From Flavobacteriaceae bacterium (GTDB lineage Bacteria; Bacteroidota; Bacteroidia; Flavobacteriales; Flavobacteriaceae): a stretch of DNA of 33,846 nucleotides. A model generated the notes under the pieces. That model was not told where the DNA came from, did not search any database, and saw only the letters and a program-made list of their open reading frames with translations. A program made the translations under genes and the position numbers. Shown piece by piece: positions 1-8,337 of this stretch; position 1 is the stretch's first letter, and each line of letters begins with the position of its first letter. The DNA lies in NCBI GenBank assembly GCA_013001285.1, contig JABDMU010000012.1, forward strand, positions 1-33,846, in the 5' to 3' direction.

Positions 1-1027
1 CCTTTTTTAAGACCTCATCAGGAAGGTCCAGTCCGTACATGGGCCAAAAGGCGTGGTATTTTTTATGATAAGGAAAGTACTCATCGGCGCTTTCTAAAAC
101 GCGAAAATAAGTAGGGAACTCTTCGGGCTTCCAACTGTCTTTTCCGAACAACACCCTATCCTGATATTTTATAAAAAAGGCTTTGGCAAAACGCGGTTGT
201 CTGCCCAATTCGGCTATGATGGCACCAATCCCCACATTCATATTAGGCATCTCATCAAGGAGCTTACCCAGTTTCCCTAAGTCATTGGCCATCCATCCCA
301 TATGCGCATTGATAAACGTAGTTTTCTTATGTTTTTTAAACATGTTGTGTTGCTCCTCTATGATCTGTTCCCAAGGTGCTGGATTATCGGCATCACGCTT
401 GCGTCTTGGGTGTGTTTTCAACTCCAACCAGCGTTCGTTGTCACCATCAAAGTCGTCCCAAAAAGACTTCGGATCGGCAGAGTGAATCAATACAGGAATC
501 CCTAGTTCGCCACATTTCTGCCAAATAGGATCCAATCTTGGATCGTCAATGGCCAGGCGGTTTCCAGCCGCATCTTTATTTCGTAACCCTAAACTTTTAT
601 AGACCTTTAGTCCTACGGCACCTGCTTTGACATCAGCTTCCAACTGAGCCACCTTCTCCTCTATCCAACCTTCGGCACCAGCACCTTCAAAATTGATGTT
701 GCAGAACAGCACAAAGCGTCCCGGAAAATTGGTCTTTATATTGTTCATCGATTTGATCAGGTTTTCACCAGTGCGTCCGCTTAAATTCACCATGATCTGC
801 ATGTTCAAGGTATCCATAGCAGCCACTACCGGCGCCAGATCCTGTTCTGGCATGCGGTACTGATGCCCATGTACATCTATAAATGGAAACTTTGCAACTT
901 TGATGCTATCGCCTGGAACAACGAGGGTTGATCTCGGATTGTAATCTTCAAAAGACAAGTCTTGTGAAAAAGCGACATGTAATAAGGATATGGACATTAA
1001 TACAAATAAGATATTTTTAGAATGCAT
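1..1027 (-). CDS. Secreted amidohydrolase (Amidohydro_2-like), 3' end cut by window edge
   Basis: This reading frame runs off the left edge, so only the first 342 residues are visible. The N-terminus (residues 1-22) is a signal peptide ending in AFSQ, so the enzyme should act in the periplasm or outside the cell. A metal-binding HGH motif (H53, H55, in FIDVHGHQ) starts the barrel. Further barrel-end motifs follow in order: GLKVYK, LIHSADP, NAHMGW and FGKDSW, giving the Lys/His/His/Asp positions expected of the amidohydrolase superfamily (PF04909 type). The substrate cannot be told from the sequence. It lies 75 bp downstream of the small minus-strand gene at 1103-1582 and may share its transcript. 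Family assignment is firm; function is not. Confidence 0.85.
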   Translation of the reverse strand, partial: MHSKNILFVLMSISLLHVAFSQDLSFEDYNPRSTLVVPGDSIKVAKFPFIDVHGHQYRMPEQDLAPVVAAMDTLNMQIMVNLSGRTGENLIKSMNNIKTNFPGRFVLFCNINFEGAGAEGWIEEKVAQLEADVKAGAVGLKVYKSLGLRNKDAAGNRLAIDDPRLDPIWQKCGELGIPVLIHSADPKSFWDDFDGDNERWLELKTHPRRKRDADNPAPWEQIIEEQHNMFKKHKKTTFINAHMGWMANDLGKLGKLLDEMPNMNVGIGAIIAELGRQPRFAKAFFIKYQDRVLFGKDSWKPEEFPTYFRVLESADEYFPYHKKYHAFWPMYGLDLPDEVLKK

Positions 1028-1102
1028 AACTGATGGTTTAGACTTTAAAATTAAGAAATTGAATGTGGCAGTCAAGGTATTTAGGATGGCTTTAACAAGA
1101 AC

Positions 1103-1582
1103 TTATTGTTCGTCGAGCTCGTCTATCATTAAATTATAATCATATTGCAGGTCTTCATGCAGTTTAGCGATGGCCTTCTTTGCCAGGCTCAGTTGCATGT
1201 TGTACATATTGGTGAGCACGCGATTGCGTGTTATGGAAGGACGCAATTCTTTCAGTTCACTACAGAAATAAATGAGTAATTCGGCTTCGGTTTCTTTTTT
1301 CTTCGAGTAGCGCACATAGCGCTTTGTTTGCCTAAGGATCTTGCGGACAGACTTTTTGATAAAGAAAAAATTGGTGGCCGTGATGTTTCCGAATTCAGTG
1401 CTGATGTATTCTTTAACTCCTTTGATATAAGCTTGCTCATCATCGCTTTCGAAGACCAGATAGGTCAGGAGTTCCTTTGATTCAAGTTTAAATCTGGCCA
1501 TGGCCAGACAATAGTCGATGAGTTGTTCCTGGGTACGATATTTTAATTCTTTTTTGATCTCGATGATCGTGGCTGCCTTCAT
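1103..1582 (-). CDS. Conserved-looking hypothetical protein, 159 aa, no recognised domain
   Basis: I do not recognise this protein. It is highly charged and appears almost entirely helical, with many Lys/Glu/Leu residues, no signal peptide and no membrane segment, so it is probably cytoplasmic. A basic stretch near residues 75-96 (KKSVRKILRQTKRYVRYSKK) could bind nucleic acid or simply form an amphipathic helix. It starts with ATG at 1582, 68 bp from the divergent efflux gene. Codon use matches the surrounding core genes, so there is no sign of recent transfer. Proteins of this style are common in flavobacteria, but I cannot assign a role. Confidence 0.7.
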   Translation of the reverse strand: MKAATIIEIKKELKYRTQEQLIDYCLAMARFKLESKELLTYLVFESDDEQAYIKGVKEYISTEFGNITATNFFFIKKSVRKILRQTKRYVRYSKKKETEAELLIYFCSELKELRPSITRNRVLTNMYNMQLSLAKKAIAKLHEDLQYDYNLMIDELDEQ

Positions 1583-1638
1583 AGAATTTTATTAGAAATG
1601 CAAGATGCATTGATGGTAAAAATAGCAAATAATTGACT

Positions 1639-1646
1639 TACTTTTG
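1639..1646 (+). promoter_or_regulatory. Bacteroidota -7 promoter element (TACTTTTG) of the efflux gene
   Basis: TACTTTTG matches the Bacteroidota -7 consensus TAnnTTTG exactly. Its last base is only 4 nt before the ATG at 1651, so a start site about 6 nt downstream would give a transcript with almost no leader. No well-spaced -33 TTTG is visible (a TTG at 1610-1612 is too far), so the assignment rests on the -7 element alone. Confidence 0.45.
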
Positions 1647-1650
1647 CCCA

Positions 1651-2844
1651 ATGCAAAATCAACAAGGCGTTAAATTAGAATTTGTGGCTTTAATGGCAGC
1701 AATGATGTCCATCGTAGCCTTATCTATCGATGCGCTCTTGCCTGCATTGCCAGATATTGGTGCTTCCCTCAATGTGGTAGACACCAACGACAATCAGTTA
1801 TTGATCACCATGATCTTTCTGGGTCTAGGCTTTGGGCAATTGCTTCTCGGGCCATTATCGGATAGCTTTGGGCGAAAACCCATTGTCTATATCGGTTTTC
1901 TGTTGTTTGCCATTGCTACCATGATCTGTGTGACCACCAAGAGTTTTGAAATAATGATCATGGGACGTGTGTTGCAAGGTATAGGCCTATCGGCACCACG
2001 TACAATGGCCATTTCAATAGTACGCGATTCTTATGATGGCGATTATATGGCCAAGATCCTGTCTATTGTAGTGATGGTCTTTATTCTGGTGCCTGTAATC
2101 GCACCAACTTTAGGACAATTCTTATTGAACTTTTACAACTGGGAGTCTATCTTTTATGTGAATTTGTTGTTTGGACTGCTGGTGATCCTGTGGTTTTGGC
2201 AGCGCCAACCCGAAACCCTGGTGGTTGAAAAGCGGATTCCCTTTACACCTAATTTGTTTATCAATGGAACGCTAGAGTTTTTAAAATATAAAGATGCGGT
2301 TGCCTTTACTTTGGTCTCCGGATTTATAACAGGATCTTTTATGGTGTATTTGAGTACGTCGCAGCAGATCTTCGAGCAGCAGTACGATTTAAAGGAAGAG
2401 TTCCCTTACATCTTTGCCAGTTTAGCGATCTTTGTAGGTTTGGCCACTTTTTTAAACAGTCGCTTAGTGATGCGTTTTGGCATGTGGAAGATCGCTTATG
2501 TAGGTGTTATTTCTTATGTGCTGATCTCTGTGTTGTATGTGTTCTTATTCATTAATGGCAATAACCCAAGTATTGGCGTACTTCTTACCTTCTTTGCCTT
2601 GCAGTTTTTTGCTATAGGCTTTTTATTTGGAAACTTACGCGCCTTGGCCATGCAACCATTGGGTCATATTGCAGGTATTGGGGCGGCCATTAACGGATTT
2701 GTCTCTACGGTCATGGCGGTTCCTATTGCGAATTATATAGGCAGCTTTGTCAAAGACTCGGTTTTACCTTTATTTATTGGCTTTTCTATTTTTGGCTTTT
2801 TGTCTTTAGTCATTTTTTTAGGCTTAAAACGTATACGTGGTTAA
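1651..2844 (+). CDS. MFS multidrug efflux transporter, Bcr/CflA family
   Basis: An inner-membrane drug:proton antiporter of the major facilitator superfamily, 397 aa with about twelve hydrophobic helices. After helix 2 it has the MFS motif A region GPLSDSFGRKP, and the first helix has the SIDALLPALPDI pattern typical of the Bcr/CflA subgroup, which exports bicyclomycin, chloramphenicol and similar compounds. I start it at the ATG at 1651; an in-frame TTG at 1633 would add six residues but overlaps the -7 promoter element. The gene is monocistronic and divergent from the 159-aa gene. The family call is firm; the substrate is unknown. Confidence 0.9.
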   Translation: MQNQQGVKLEFVALMAAMMSIVALSIDALLPALPDIGASLNVVDTNDNQLLITMIFLGLGFGQLLLGPLSDSFGRKPIVYIGFLLFAIATMICVTTKSFEIMIMGRVLQGIGLSAPRTMAISIVRDSYDGDYMAKILSIVVMVFILVPVIAPTLGQFLLNFYNWESIFYVNLLFGLLVILWFWQRQPETLVVEKRIPFTPNLFINGTLEFLKYKDAVAFTLVSGFITGSFMVYLSTSQQIFEQQYDLKEEFPYIFASLAIFVGLATFLNSRLVMRFGMWKIAYVGVISYVLISVLYVFLFINGNNPSIGVLLTFFALQFFAIGFLFGNLRALAMQPLGHIAGIGAAINGFVSTVMAVPIANYIGSFVKDSVLPLFIGFSIFGFLSLVIFLGLKRIRG

Positions 2845-3026
2845 CTGCCTAATTATTAATAACTTCACTTTGTACATTTATGGTTTATGGCTACATTTAT
2901 AATTAATAAAATTCTTATCGTACTTCTGTTACATCTTTTTTATTAATTGATGCTTATAAACAATGCCGTCAAAGGACGGGTGTTAGGAATCAAAGTTTGA
3001 ATAAACTAGCTTGTAAACCTCTTAAA

Positions 3027-3767
3027 ATGAAGTTATCTATTTTTAATAAACTATTATTCATTCTAACTTTGTGTGCTTGTCAAAATATTGATTCAAAGAA
3101 GGAAAGTACTATCATAACTTCTGAACAATTATACTTGAATGCTGCCAAAATGAATTCGGAAGAAAACTATGATTCAGCTCTGGTCCTGTTAAATCAAGCA
3201 TTTGTTAAAGGGCTTCAAAATCCGATGAGAATAGTTTCTGACAGTAGGTTTTACAACCTTATTGATAATCCTAAACATCGACAAGAAGTTCGGGTAATAT
3301 TGAAGAAGTTTGCTTCAGATAATTTCACAACCATTGTTCGGGAAGATGAACCCGGGATTAGGATTTCAGTGACAGGAAAGGTTTTGAATGAAAACACTAA
3401 ACGCCCAATAGAAAATGTAATCGTTAAAATTGTACAGGCTGACTCTAGTGGAATTTATTTTTCAGAAAATACAACCTTTAACCCAAGGCTTTTTGGATAT
3501 CTAAAAACCGATAGAAATGGGCAGTTCACAATACATACAATTCGACCTGGAAGCTATCTAGACGATAATGGCAGTCCAGTCCCTTCACACATACATTTCA
3601 CTTTAGAAAAAAGTGAATTTAGGACGTATGCAAGCGAATTCACATTTGATGACGATTTGATCTTCAGAGCAAATGGAAATGTTGATTTGGTTCCAGTAGC
3701 TATTAAAAAAGAGAACGCCAATCAAACCAATTATGAAGTTGAATTGAATATGCAAAGTGACCAATAA
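3027..3767 (+). CDS. Lipoprotein with intradiol-dioxygenase-like domain
   Basis: A 246-aa predicted lipoprotein: hydrophobic N-terminus, lipobox LCAC with lipidated Cys18. Residues about 30-100 are helical and TPR-like. Residues about 113-240 match the C-terminal barrel of intradiol ring-cleavage dioxygenases (PF00775): VTGKVLNENTKRPIENV, TDRNGQFTIHTIRPGSY and PSHIHF. The four Fe(III) ligands of that family appear to be present: Tyr144 (GIY), Tyr177 (GSY), His188 and His190 (HIH). By family knowledge such enzymes open catechol-type rings; the substrate of this membrane-anchored form is unknown. An upstream in-frame TTG at 2997 would put ten residues before the signal peptide, so I prefer ATG 3027. 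It stands alone between non-coding stretches. Confidence 0.8.
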   Translation: MKLSIFNKLLFILTLCACQNIDSKKESTIITSEQLYLNAAKMNSEENYDSALVLLNQAFVKGLQNPMRIVSDSRFYNLIDNPKHRQEVRVILKKFASDNFTTIVREDEPGIRISVTGKVLNENTKRPIENVIVKIVQADSSGIYFSENTTFNPRLFGYLKTDRNGQFTIHTIRPGSYLDDNGSPVPSHIHFTLEKSEFRTYASEFTFDDDLIFRANGNVDLVPVAIKKENANQTNYEVELNMQSDQ

Positions 3768-3779
3768 AACGTTTGTTCA

Positions 3780-3798
3780 CAATGTATTTAGTACATTG
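3780..3798 (+). terminator. Possible weak terminator hairpin after the dioxygenase-like gene
   Basis: CAATGTA (3780-3786) and TACATTG (3792-3798) form a perfect 7-bp stem with loop TTTAG, 12 bp after the stop codon. No T-run follows directly, so a termination role is uncertain; it could equally be an operator. Confidence 0.3.
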
Positions 3799-3876
3799 AT
3801 TCGCTTCATTTTCAAAACTATTTTTTCTAATTTTACTTCTATAAAAACCCCACGCTCAACATTTTTTAAAATTTTA

Positions 3877-3907
3877 TTTGTTTTTCAAAACAACTAAAGT
3901 ATCTTTG
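3877..3907 (+). promoter_or_regulatory. his operon promoter (TTTG - 19 bp - TATCTTTG)
   Basis: The -33 element TTTG at 3877-3880 and the -7 element TATCTTTG at 3900-3907 are separated by exactly 19 bp, a full match to the Bacteroidota housekeeping promoter. Transcription would start near 3913, about 13 nt before the leader peptide ATG. Confidence 0.8.
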
Positions 3908-3925
3908 AAGTCTCAAAAGAGAACA

Positions 3926-3982
3926 ATGACATTTATACAATTACATCACCATCATTTTCATATTTGCCTTCAGGCGAAGTGA
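3926..3982 (+). CDS. hisL: his operon leader peptide (MTFIQLHHHHFHICLQAK)
   Basis: An 18-residue reading frame with four consecutive His codons plus a fifth (HHHHFH), ending in TGA at 3980-3982. It sits between the consensus promoter and a strong terminator directly ahead of hisG. By analogy with enteric his operons, ribosomes stalling at the His codons when charged His-tRNA is scarce would prevent the terminator from forming. There is no clear Shine-Dalgarno sequence. The His codon region (CACCATCA, 3947-3954) can pair with TGATAGTG (3980-3987) with one mismatch, a plausible 1:2 stem. I could not find a convincing antiterminator by eye. The peptide itself is not expected to have another function. 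Confidence 0.85.
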   Translation: MTFIQLHHHHFHICLQAK

Positions 3983-4010
3983 TAGTGGTATGTAATTAAT
4001 TAATGATATC

Positions 4011-4049
4011 AAAAACACCGTCTGAGTAGATCAGATGGTGTTTTTTTTT
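4011..4049 (+). terminator. his attenuator terminator
   Basis: AAAAACACCGTCTGA (4011-4025) pairs with TCAGATGGTGTTTTT (4031-4045) over 15 bp with a single G-U wobble and a 5-nt loop, followed by a continuous T-run to 4049. It lies 29 nt after the leader peptide stop and 35 nt before hisG. Being inside the transcription unit, it is read as the attenuator, not as the end of the preceding gene. Confidence 0.88.
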
Positions 4050-4084
4050 ACCCTAAGGTTTGCTCAGATATTATTAAAAAACAC

Positions 4085-4945
4085 ATGATGAGTAAACTAA
4101 AAATTGCAGTACAAAAAAGCGGACGGCTCAACGAAGATTCGCTAAAACTTCTGAAAAATTGCGGCATTGCCATAAATAATGGAAAAGATCAACTCAAAGT
4201 CACCGTTGATAATTTCCCGATGGAAATTTTATTCCTTCGCAACTCAGACATCCCGCAATATGTCGAAGACGGCACCGTAGACATCGCCATTGTTGGTGAA
4301 AATCTCCTTTATGAAAAACAAAAAAACGTGGCCGTGGTTAAAAAACTGGGGTTCTCAAAATGCAACGTGTCTCTGGCGGTTCCAAAAGATGTAGACACCG
4401 ATGTTCTGGACTACTTTAACGGTAAAAAAATAGCAACCTCCTATCCTGTTACCCTTCAGGCCTTTTTAGATAAGAACAATATTCAATCAGAGATACACAC
4501 CATTTCAGGTTCGGTAGAGATCGCGCCTAATATTGGTTTGGCCGATGGCATTTGTGACATCGTGAGCTCGGGAAGTACCTTATTCAAAAACGGATTAAGA
4601 GAAACTCAGGTCATCTTAAAATCGGAAGCCGTTCTAATAAAATCCTTGCAATTAAATGAAACACAAGAAGACCTATTGTCTAAATTATTATTTAGAATTA
4701 ATGCAGTTCTTAGAGCCAAAAATAGCCGATACATCCTTCTTAATGTTCCCAACGATAAGATACCGGCTGTCACTAATATCTTACCGGTTTTAAAAAGCCC
4801 TACCATCCTTCCTTTGGCTATAGAAGGCTGGAGTTCGTTGCACTCCGTAATTGATGACAACCAGTTCTGGGAGGTTATTGATGAATTAAAAGCCGTTGGC
4901 GCAGAAGATATTTTAGTGGTTCCAATAAATAAAATGGTAATATGA
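4085..4945 (+). CDS. hisG: ATP phosphoribosyltransferase, long (HisG_L) form
   Basis: Catalyses the first committed step of histidine synthesis, joining ATP and PRPP to give phosphoribosyl-ATP, in the cytoplasm. At 286 aa it is the long form that needs no HisZ partner: residues 1-210 are the two catalytic lobes and about 215-286 the ACT-like regulatory domain that binds histidine for feedback inhibition. The N-terminus KIAVQKSGRL and the PRPP-binding loop DGICDIVSSGSTLF (155-168) are clear. Two ATGs stand in tandem (4085 and 4088); either is possible. Its stop overlaps the hisD start by 4 bp (ATGA). Confidence 0.97.
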   Translation: MMSKLKIAVQKSGRLNEDSLKLLKNCGIAINNGKDQLKVTVDNFPMEILFLRNSDIPQYVEDGTVDIAIVGENLLYEKQKNVAVVKKLGFSKCNVSLAVPKDVDTDVLDYFNGKKIATSYPVTLQAFLDKNNIQSEIHTISGSVEIAPNIGLADGICDIVSSGSTLFKNGLRETQVILKSEAVLIKSLQLNETQEDLLSKLLFRINAVLRAKNSRYILLNVPNDKIPAVTNILPVLKSPTILPLAIEGWSSLHSVIDDNQFWEVIDELKAVGAEDILVVPINKMVI

Positions 4946-6231
4946 AAATGTATAACAAGCCCAAACGTGATCAATGGGCAGAACTCAGTAAGCGCCCATC
5001 ATTAAATACTGAAAAGCTCAGCGCCCAGGTAAATGACATCGTGAGTGATGTAAAGAAAAATGGTGACAAAGCGCTTATCAAATATACACGACAATTCGAC
5101 AATGTGCAGCTCAAAGATTTAAGGGTGACGCCACAAGAATTTGAAATGGCCAATAGTCAAATTTCTCAAGATCTTAAAGATGCCATTCAACTGGCATACA
5201 CAAATATTTACAGGTTTCACCAAGCACAACAACAGCATGAAGCCAAAGTTGAAACCTCACCAGGCGTTACATGCTGGCGAAGATCTGTAGCCATAGAAAA
5301 GGTGGGTTTATATATTCCCGGCGGCAGTGCACCTTTGTTTTCAACCATTTTAATGCTCGGAATACCCGCCAAAATAGCGGGCTGCAACGAATTGATCTTG
5401 ATGACACCGCCAAATGCCGATCAGAAAATTAATCCAGCCATACTGTACACCGCAAATCTCGTTGGCATCAGCAAAATCTTCAAAGCTGGAGGCGCACAAG
5501 CCATTGCAGCTATGGCCTTTGGCACCGAAACTGTACCTGCGGCATACAAAATTTTCGGACCTGGAAATCAATATGTAACCAAAGCGAAGGAGCTGGTGCA
5601 ACAGAACGGCGTCGCCATTGATATGCCTGCAGGACCTTCCGAAGTCCTCATCATCGCTGATAAAACTTGCAACCCAAGTTTTGTCGCGGCCGATCTCTTA
5701 TCGCAAGCCGAACATGGTGCCGATAGTCAGGTCATTCTATTAAGCGATAATGAAGCCATTGTGAAGGCCTGTTTAAACCAAGTGAAGCAACAACTTGAAT
5801 TATTACCGAGAAAAGAAACGGTTTTAAAAGCACTGGCCCAAAGCAATGCTATTGTATTGCCAAACTTAGAGGACTGTCTGGCATTTAGTAATGAATATGC
5901 CCCTGAACACTTGATCATTGCTTCAGAAAAAGCCCAAAACTATGTAAATAGCATTTCGAATGCGGGCTCCGTATTCTTAGGGAATTATAGTTGTGAATCT
6001 GCTGGCGATTATGCCAGTGGTACCAATCATACTTTACCTACCAATGGATTCGCTAAAAATTACAGCGGTGTTTCTCTGGACAGTTTTGTAAAAAAAATAA
6101 CCTTTCAGGAATTAAATAAAACGGGATTAAAGACCATTGGTAAAGCTATAGAAGTGATGGCAGAGGCCGAAGCGCTCATTGCACACAAAAATGCTGTTTC
6201 AATTAGATTAAAAGAGATAAATAATGCTTAA
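4942..6231 (+). CDS. hisD: Histidinol dehydrogenase
   Basis: Performs the last two steps of the pathway, oxidising histidinol to histidine with two NAD+. The protein is 429 aa, normal for the family. Zinc ligands are all present: Q255 and H258 (SQAEHGAD), D356 (ESAGDYASG) and H415 (LIAHKN); the catalytic Glu/His pair is E322-H323 (YAPEHLII). The glycine-rich stretch FGPGNQYV and MPAGPSEVLI are family signatures. The gene starts at the ATG overlapping the hisG stop; a second ATG lies two codons later. It overlaps hisC by 8 bp, so translation is probably coupled along the operon. Confidence 0.98.
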   Translation: MKMYNKPKRDQWAELSKRPSLNTEKLSAQVNDIVSDVKKNGDKALIKYTRQFDNVQLKDLRVTPQEFEMANSQISQDLKDAIQLAYTNIYRFHQAQQQHEAKVETSPGVTCWRRSVAIEKVGLYIPGGSAPLFSTILMLGIPAKIAGCNELILMTPPNADQKINPAILYTANLVGISKIFKAGGAQAIAAMAFGTETVPAAYKIFGPGNQYVTKAKELVQQNGVAIDMPAGPSEVLIIADKTCNPSFVAADLLSQAEHGADSQVILLSDNEAIVKACLNQVKQQLELLPRKETVLKALAQSNAIVLPNLEDCLAFSNEYAPEHLIIASEKAQNYVNSISNAGSVFLGNYSCESAGDYASGTNHTLPTNGFAKNYSGVSLDSFVKKITFQELNKTGLKTIGKAIEVMAEAEALIAHKNAVSIRLKEINNA

Positions 6232-7252
6232 CATAAAAAAACTAGTGCGCTCTAATATTTTAGATTTACAACCCTACTCGAGTGCCAGAGATGAATTCAG
6301 CGGTAGTGAAGGTGTCTTTTTAGATGCTAACGAAAATCCGTATGGTGAATTTAATCGCTATCCTGACCCTTACCAAAAAGAACTAAAACAAAAATTAGCA
6401 GTGCAAAAAGGGGTTGATATCGATACTATTTTTGTTGGAAATGGAAGTGATGAAGTCATCGATTTGGCGTTCAGAGTTTTTTGTGATCCGGGAATGGATA
6501 AGGCGCTTACTTTTACACCTACCTACGGCATGTATGATGTATCCGCCGCCATTAATAATGTTAAGCTATTGAAAATTCCGTTGAATAAAGAATTTCAAAT
6601 CGATAGAACCACTTTAGATCATAAAAGGGATGATAAAAGTATTAAACTGGTATTCATCTGTTCTCCCAATAATCCTACTGGTAATTTAATGAATCAAAGA
6701 GACATTGAATTCATCCTTGAAAACTTTAATAGTATCGTGATCATTGATGAAGCCTATATTGATTTTGCTGAAGGTGATTCACTCATCAATTTGATAGATA
6801 AGTACTCTAATTTAATTGTATGCCAGACATTTAGCAAAGCTTGGGGTCTAGCAGCTGCGAGGGTGGGCATGGCTTATTCTAATTCCGAAATAATCTCGCT
6901 GCTCAATAAGATCAAACCACCTTATAACGTAAGTAAATTGAATCAAAATCTTGCCGTTCAGGCTCTAGAAAATAAAGCCTTATATAAAGCACATTTGAAG
7001 CGCATTCTGAGTGAAAAAATTAAGCTGAAAAATGCCTTAGACAAACTGGATGTTGTGAAAAAAATATACCCTTCTGATGCTAACTTCTTTTTAATTGAAG
7101 TAACCAATGCTGAAGCGGTCTACGCGGCCTTGGTAGCTCAGGATATCATAATACGAAAAAGAACCAAACTGGTGCCTAACGGCCTCAGAATAACCGTAGG
7201 GACAGCACAGGAAAACCAAAGTTTAATTACAGCACTAAAAAACATATCATGA
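6224..7252 (+). CDS. hisC: Histidinol-phosphate aminotransferase
   Basis: A PLP-dependent class I/II aminotransferase converting imidazole acetol phosphate and glutamate to histidinol phosphate. The 342-aa protein shows LDANENPYG at the N-terminus, the substrate/PLP segment SPNNPTGN (148-154), the PLP-binding Asp/Tyr segment IIDEAYIDF (174-181), and the Schiff-base lysine K205 in [14 protein letters not shown]. It overlaps hisD by 8 bp and hisB by 4 bp. Sampled base composition is lower in GC than hisD and hisB. Confidence 0.97.
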   Translation: MLNIKKLVRSNILDLQPYSSARDEFSGSEGVFLDANENPYGEFNRYPDPYQKELKQKLAVQKGVDIDTIFVGNGSDEVIDLAFRVFCDPGMDKALTFTPTYGMYDVSAAINNVKLLKIPLNKEFQIDRTTLDHKRDDKSIKLVFICSPNNPTGNLMNQRDIEFILENFNSIVIIDEAYIDFAEGDSLINLIDKYSNLIVCQTFSKAWGLAAARVGMAYSNSEIISLLNKIKPPYNVSKLNQNLAVQALENKALYKAHLKRILSEKIKLKNALDKLDVVKKIYPSDANFFLIEVTNAEAVYAALVAQDIIIRKRTKLVPNGLRITVGTAQENQSLITALKNIS

Positions 7253-8337
7253 AAAAAGTATTATTTATCGATAGAGACGGCACCTTGGTCATTGAACCGC
7301 CAGAGGATTACCAATTAGACAGTCTTGAAAAACTTGAGTTTTATCCAGGCGTATTTCAATGGCTTTCTAAAATAGCTAATGAATTAGATTTTGAATTGGT
7401 CATAGTGACCAATCAGGATGGATTGGGCACATCATCATTTCCTGAAGTAACCTTTTGGCCAGCCCAAAATAAAATTATCCAGGCCTTTAAAAATGAAGGC
7501 ATTGTTTTTAAAGAAATTCTAATCGATAAAAGCTTTCCTGAAGATAACGCACCAACACGAAAACCACGCACTGGTCTTTTAAATAAATACATTTATGGTG
7601 ATTACGATTTAGAAAACTCATACGTCATAGGCGATAGACCAAGCGATATTCAGTTAGCAACTAACCTGAAAGCGCAAGGTATCTTTATTGGAGAAAACAA
7701 TAAGGATGCTGTATTAAGTACGACCGACTGGCAATCTATTTATTCATTTTTGAAGGCCAAACCACGAACTGGAAAGACGACAAGGGTTACCAAAGAAACG
7801 AATATCACAGTCGGTATTAATCTTGATGGGTCAGGACAATCAAACCTGGATACCGGTATTGGATTCTTTGACCACATGTTGGAACAAATTGCCAAACATG
7901 GCCAGATCGATTTAGATGTTTCGGTAAAAGGCGACCTGGAAATTGATGAACACCACACTATTGAAGATGTTGCCATTACTTTAGGCGAATCTTTTGCTAA
8001 GGCATTGGGTAATAAAAAAGGTATAGAGCGCTACGGGTTCCTATTACCGATGGATGACTGTTTGGCACAGGTAGCCATTGATTTTGGTGGTCGAACATGG
8101 TTAGTTTGGGATGCCGAATTCAAGCGTGAAATGGTTGGCGAAATGCCAACAGAAATGTTCATGCACTTCTTTAAATCTTTTAGCGATGCCTCAAAATGCA
8201 ATTTAAATATTAAAGCAGAAGGTGAGAATGAGCACCACAAAATAGAAGCAATTTTTAAGTCATTTGCAAAAGCAATCAGAATGGCAGTTTCAAAAACAGA
8301 TAATTATTCAATACCAAGTACGAAAGGGACACTATGA
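7249..8337 (+). CDS. hisB: Bifunctional histidinol-phosphatase / imidazoleglycerol-phosphate dehydratase
   Basis: A 362-aa two-domain enzyme. Residues 1-165 are a HAD-type histidinol-phosphate phosphatase: DRDGT with nucleophile D8 and acid/base D10, T54-N55, K105 in RKP, and GDRPSD (D129, D133). Residues 175-362 are imidazoleglycerol-phosphate dehydratase: [14 protein letters not shown] (206-218), DEHHTIED (233-240) and GENEHHKIE (325-333), which carry its metal-binding histidines. Oddly, the Cys/His zinc loop found before RKP in the E. coli phosphatase domain is replaced by SFPEDNAPT (95-103) with no Cys or His. It overlaps both hisC and hisH by 4 bp. Confidence 0.96.
   Translation: MKKVLFIDRDGTLVIEPPEDYQLDSLEKLEFYPGVFQWLSKIANELDFELVIVTNQDGLGTSSFPEVTFWPAQNKIIQAFKNEGIVFKEILIDKSFPEDNAPTRKPRTGLLNKYIYGDYDLENSYVIGDRPSDIQLATNLKAQGIFIGENNKDAVLSTTDWQSIYSFLKAKPRTGKTTRVTKETNITVGINLDGSGQSNLDTGIGFFDHMLEQIAKHGQIDLDVSVKGDLEIDEHHTIEDVAITLGESFAKALGNKKGIERYGFLLPMDDCLAQVAIDFGGRTWLVWDAEFKREMVGEMPTEMFMHFFKSFSDASKCNLNIKAEGENEHHKIEAIFKSFAKAIRMAVSKTDNYSIPSTKGTL

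Larger units (their letters stand above)
3768..4084 (+). other. 317-bp intergenic block holding the his control region
   Basis: This is the only stretch over 300 bp without a long gene. From left to right it holds a small hairpin (3780-3798), an AT-rich segment without visible structure (3799-3876), a consensus promoter (3877-3907), a His-rich leader peptide (3926-3982), an AT-rich linker, and an intrinsic terminator (4011-4049) ending 35 bp before hisG. Confidence 0.85.

Noticed and set aside
2966-2979. CCGTC-AAAG-GACGG hairpin next to GTTAGG, looking like an integron attC or mobile-element end
   Set aside because: The stem is only 5 bp, the complementary CCTAAC half of an attC site is missing, and no integrase or transposase is nearby.
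4011-4049. Terminator read as the end of the dioxygenase-like gene
   Set aside because: It lies downstream of the consensus promoter and leader peptide, so it belongs to the his attenuator.
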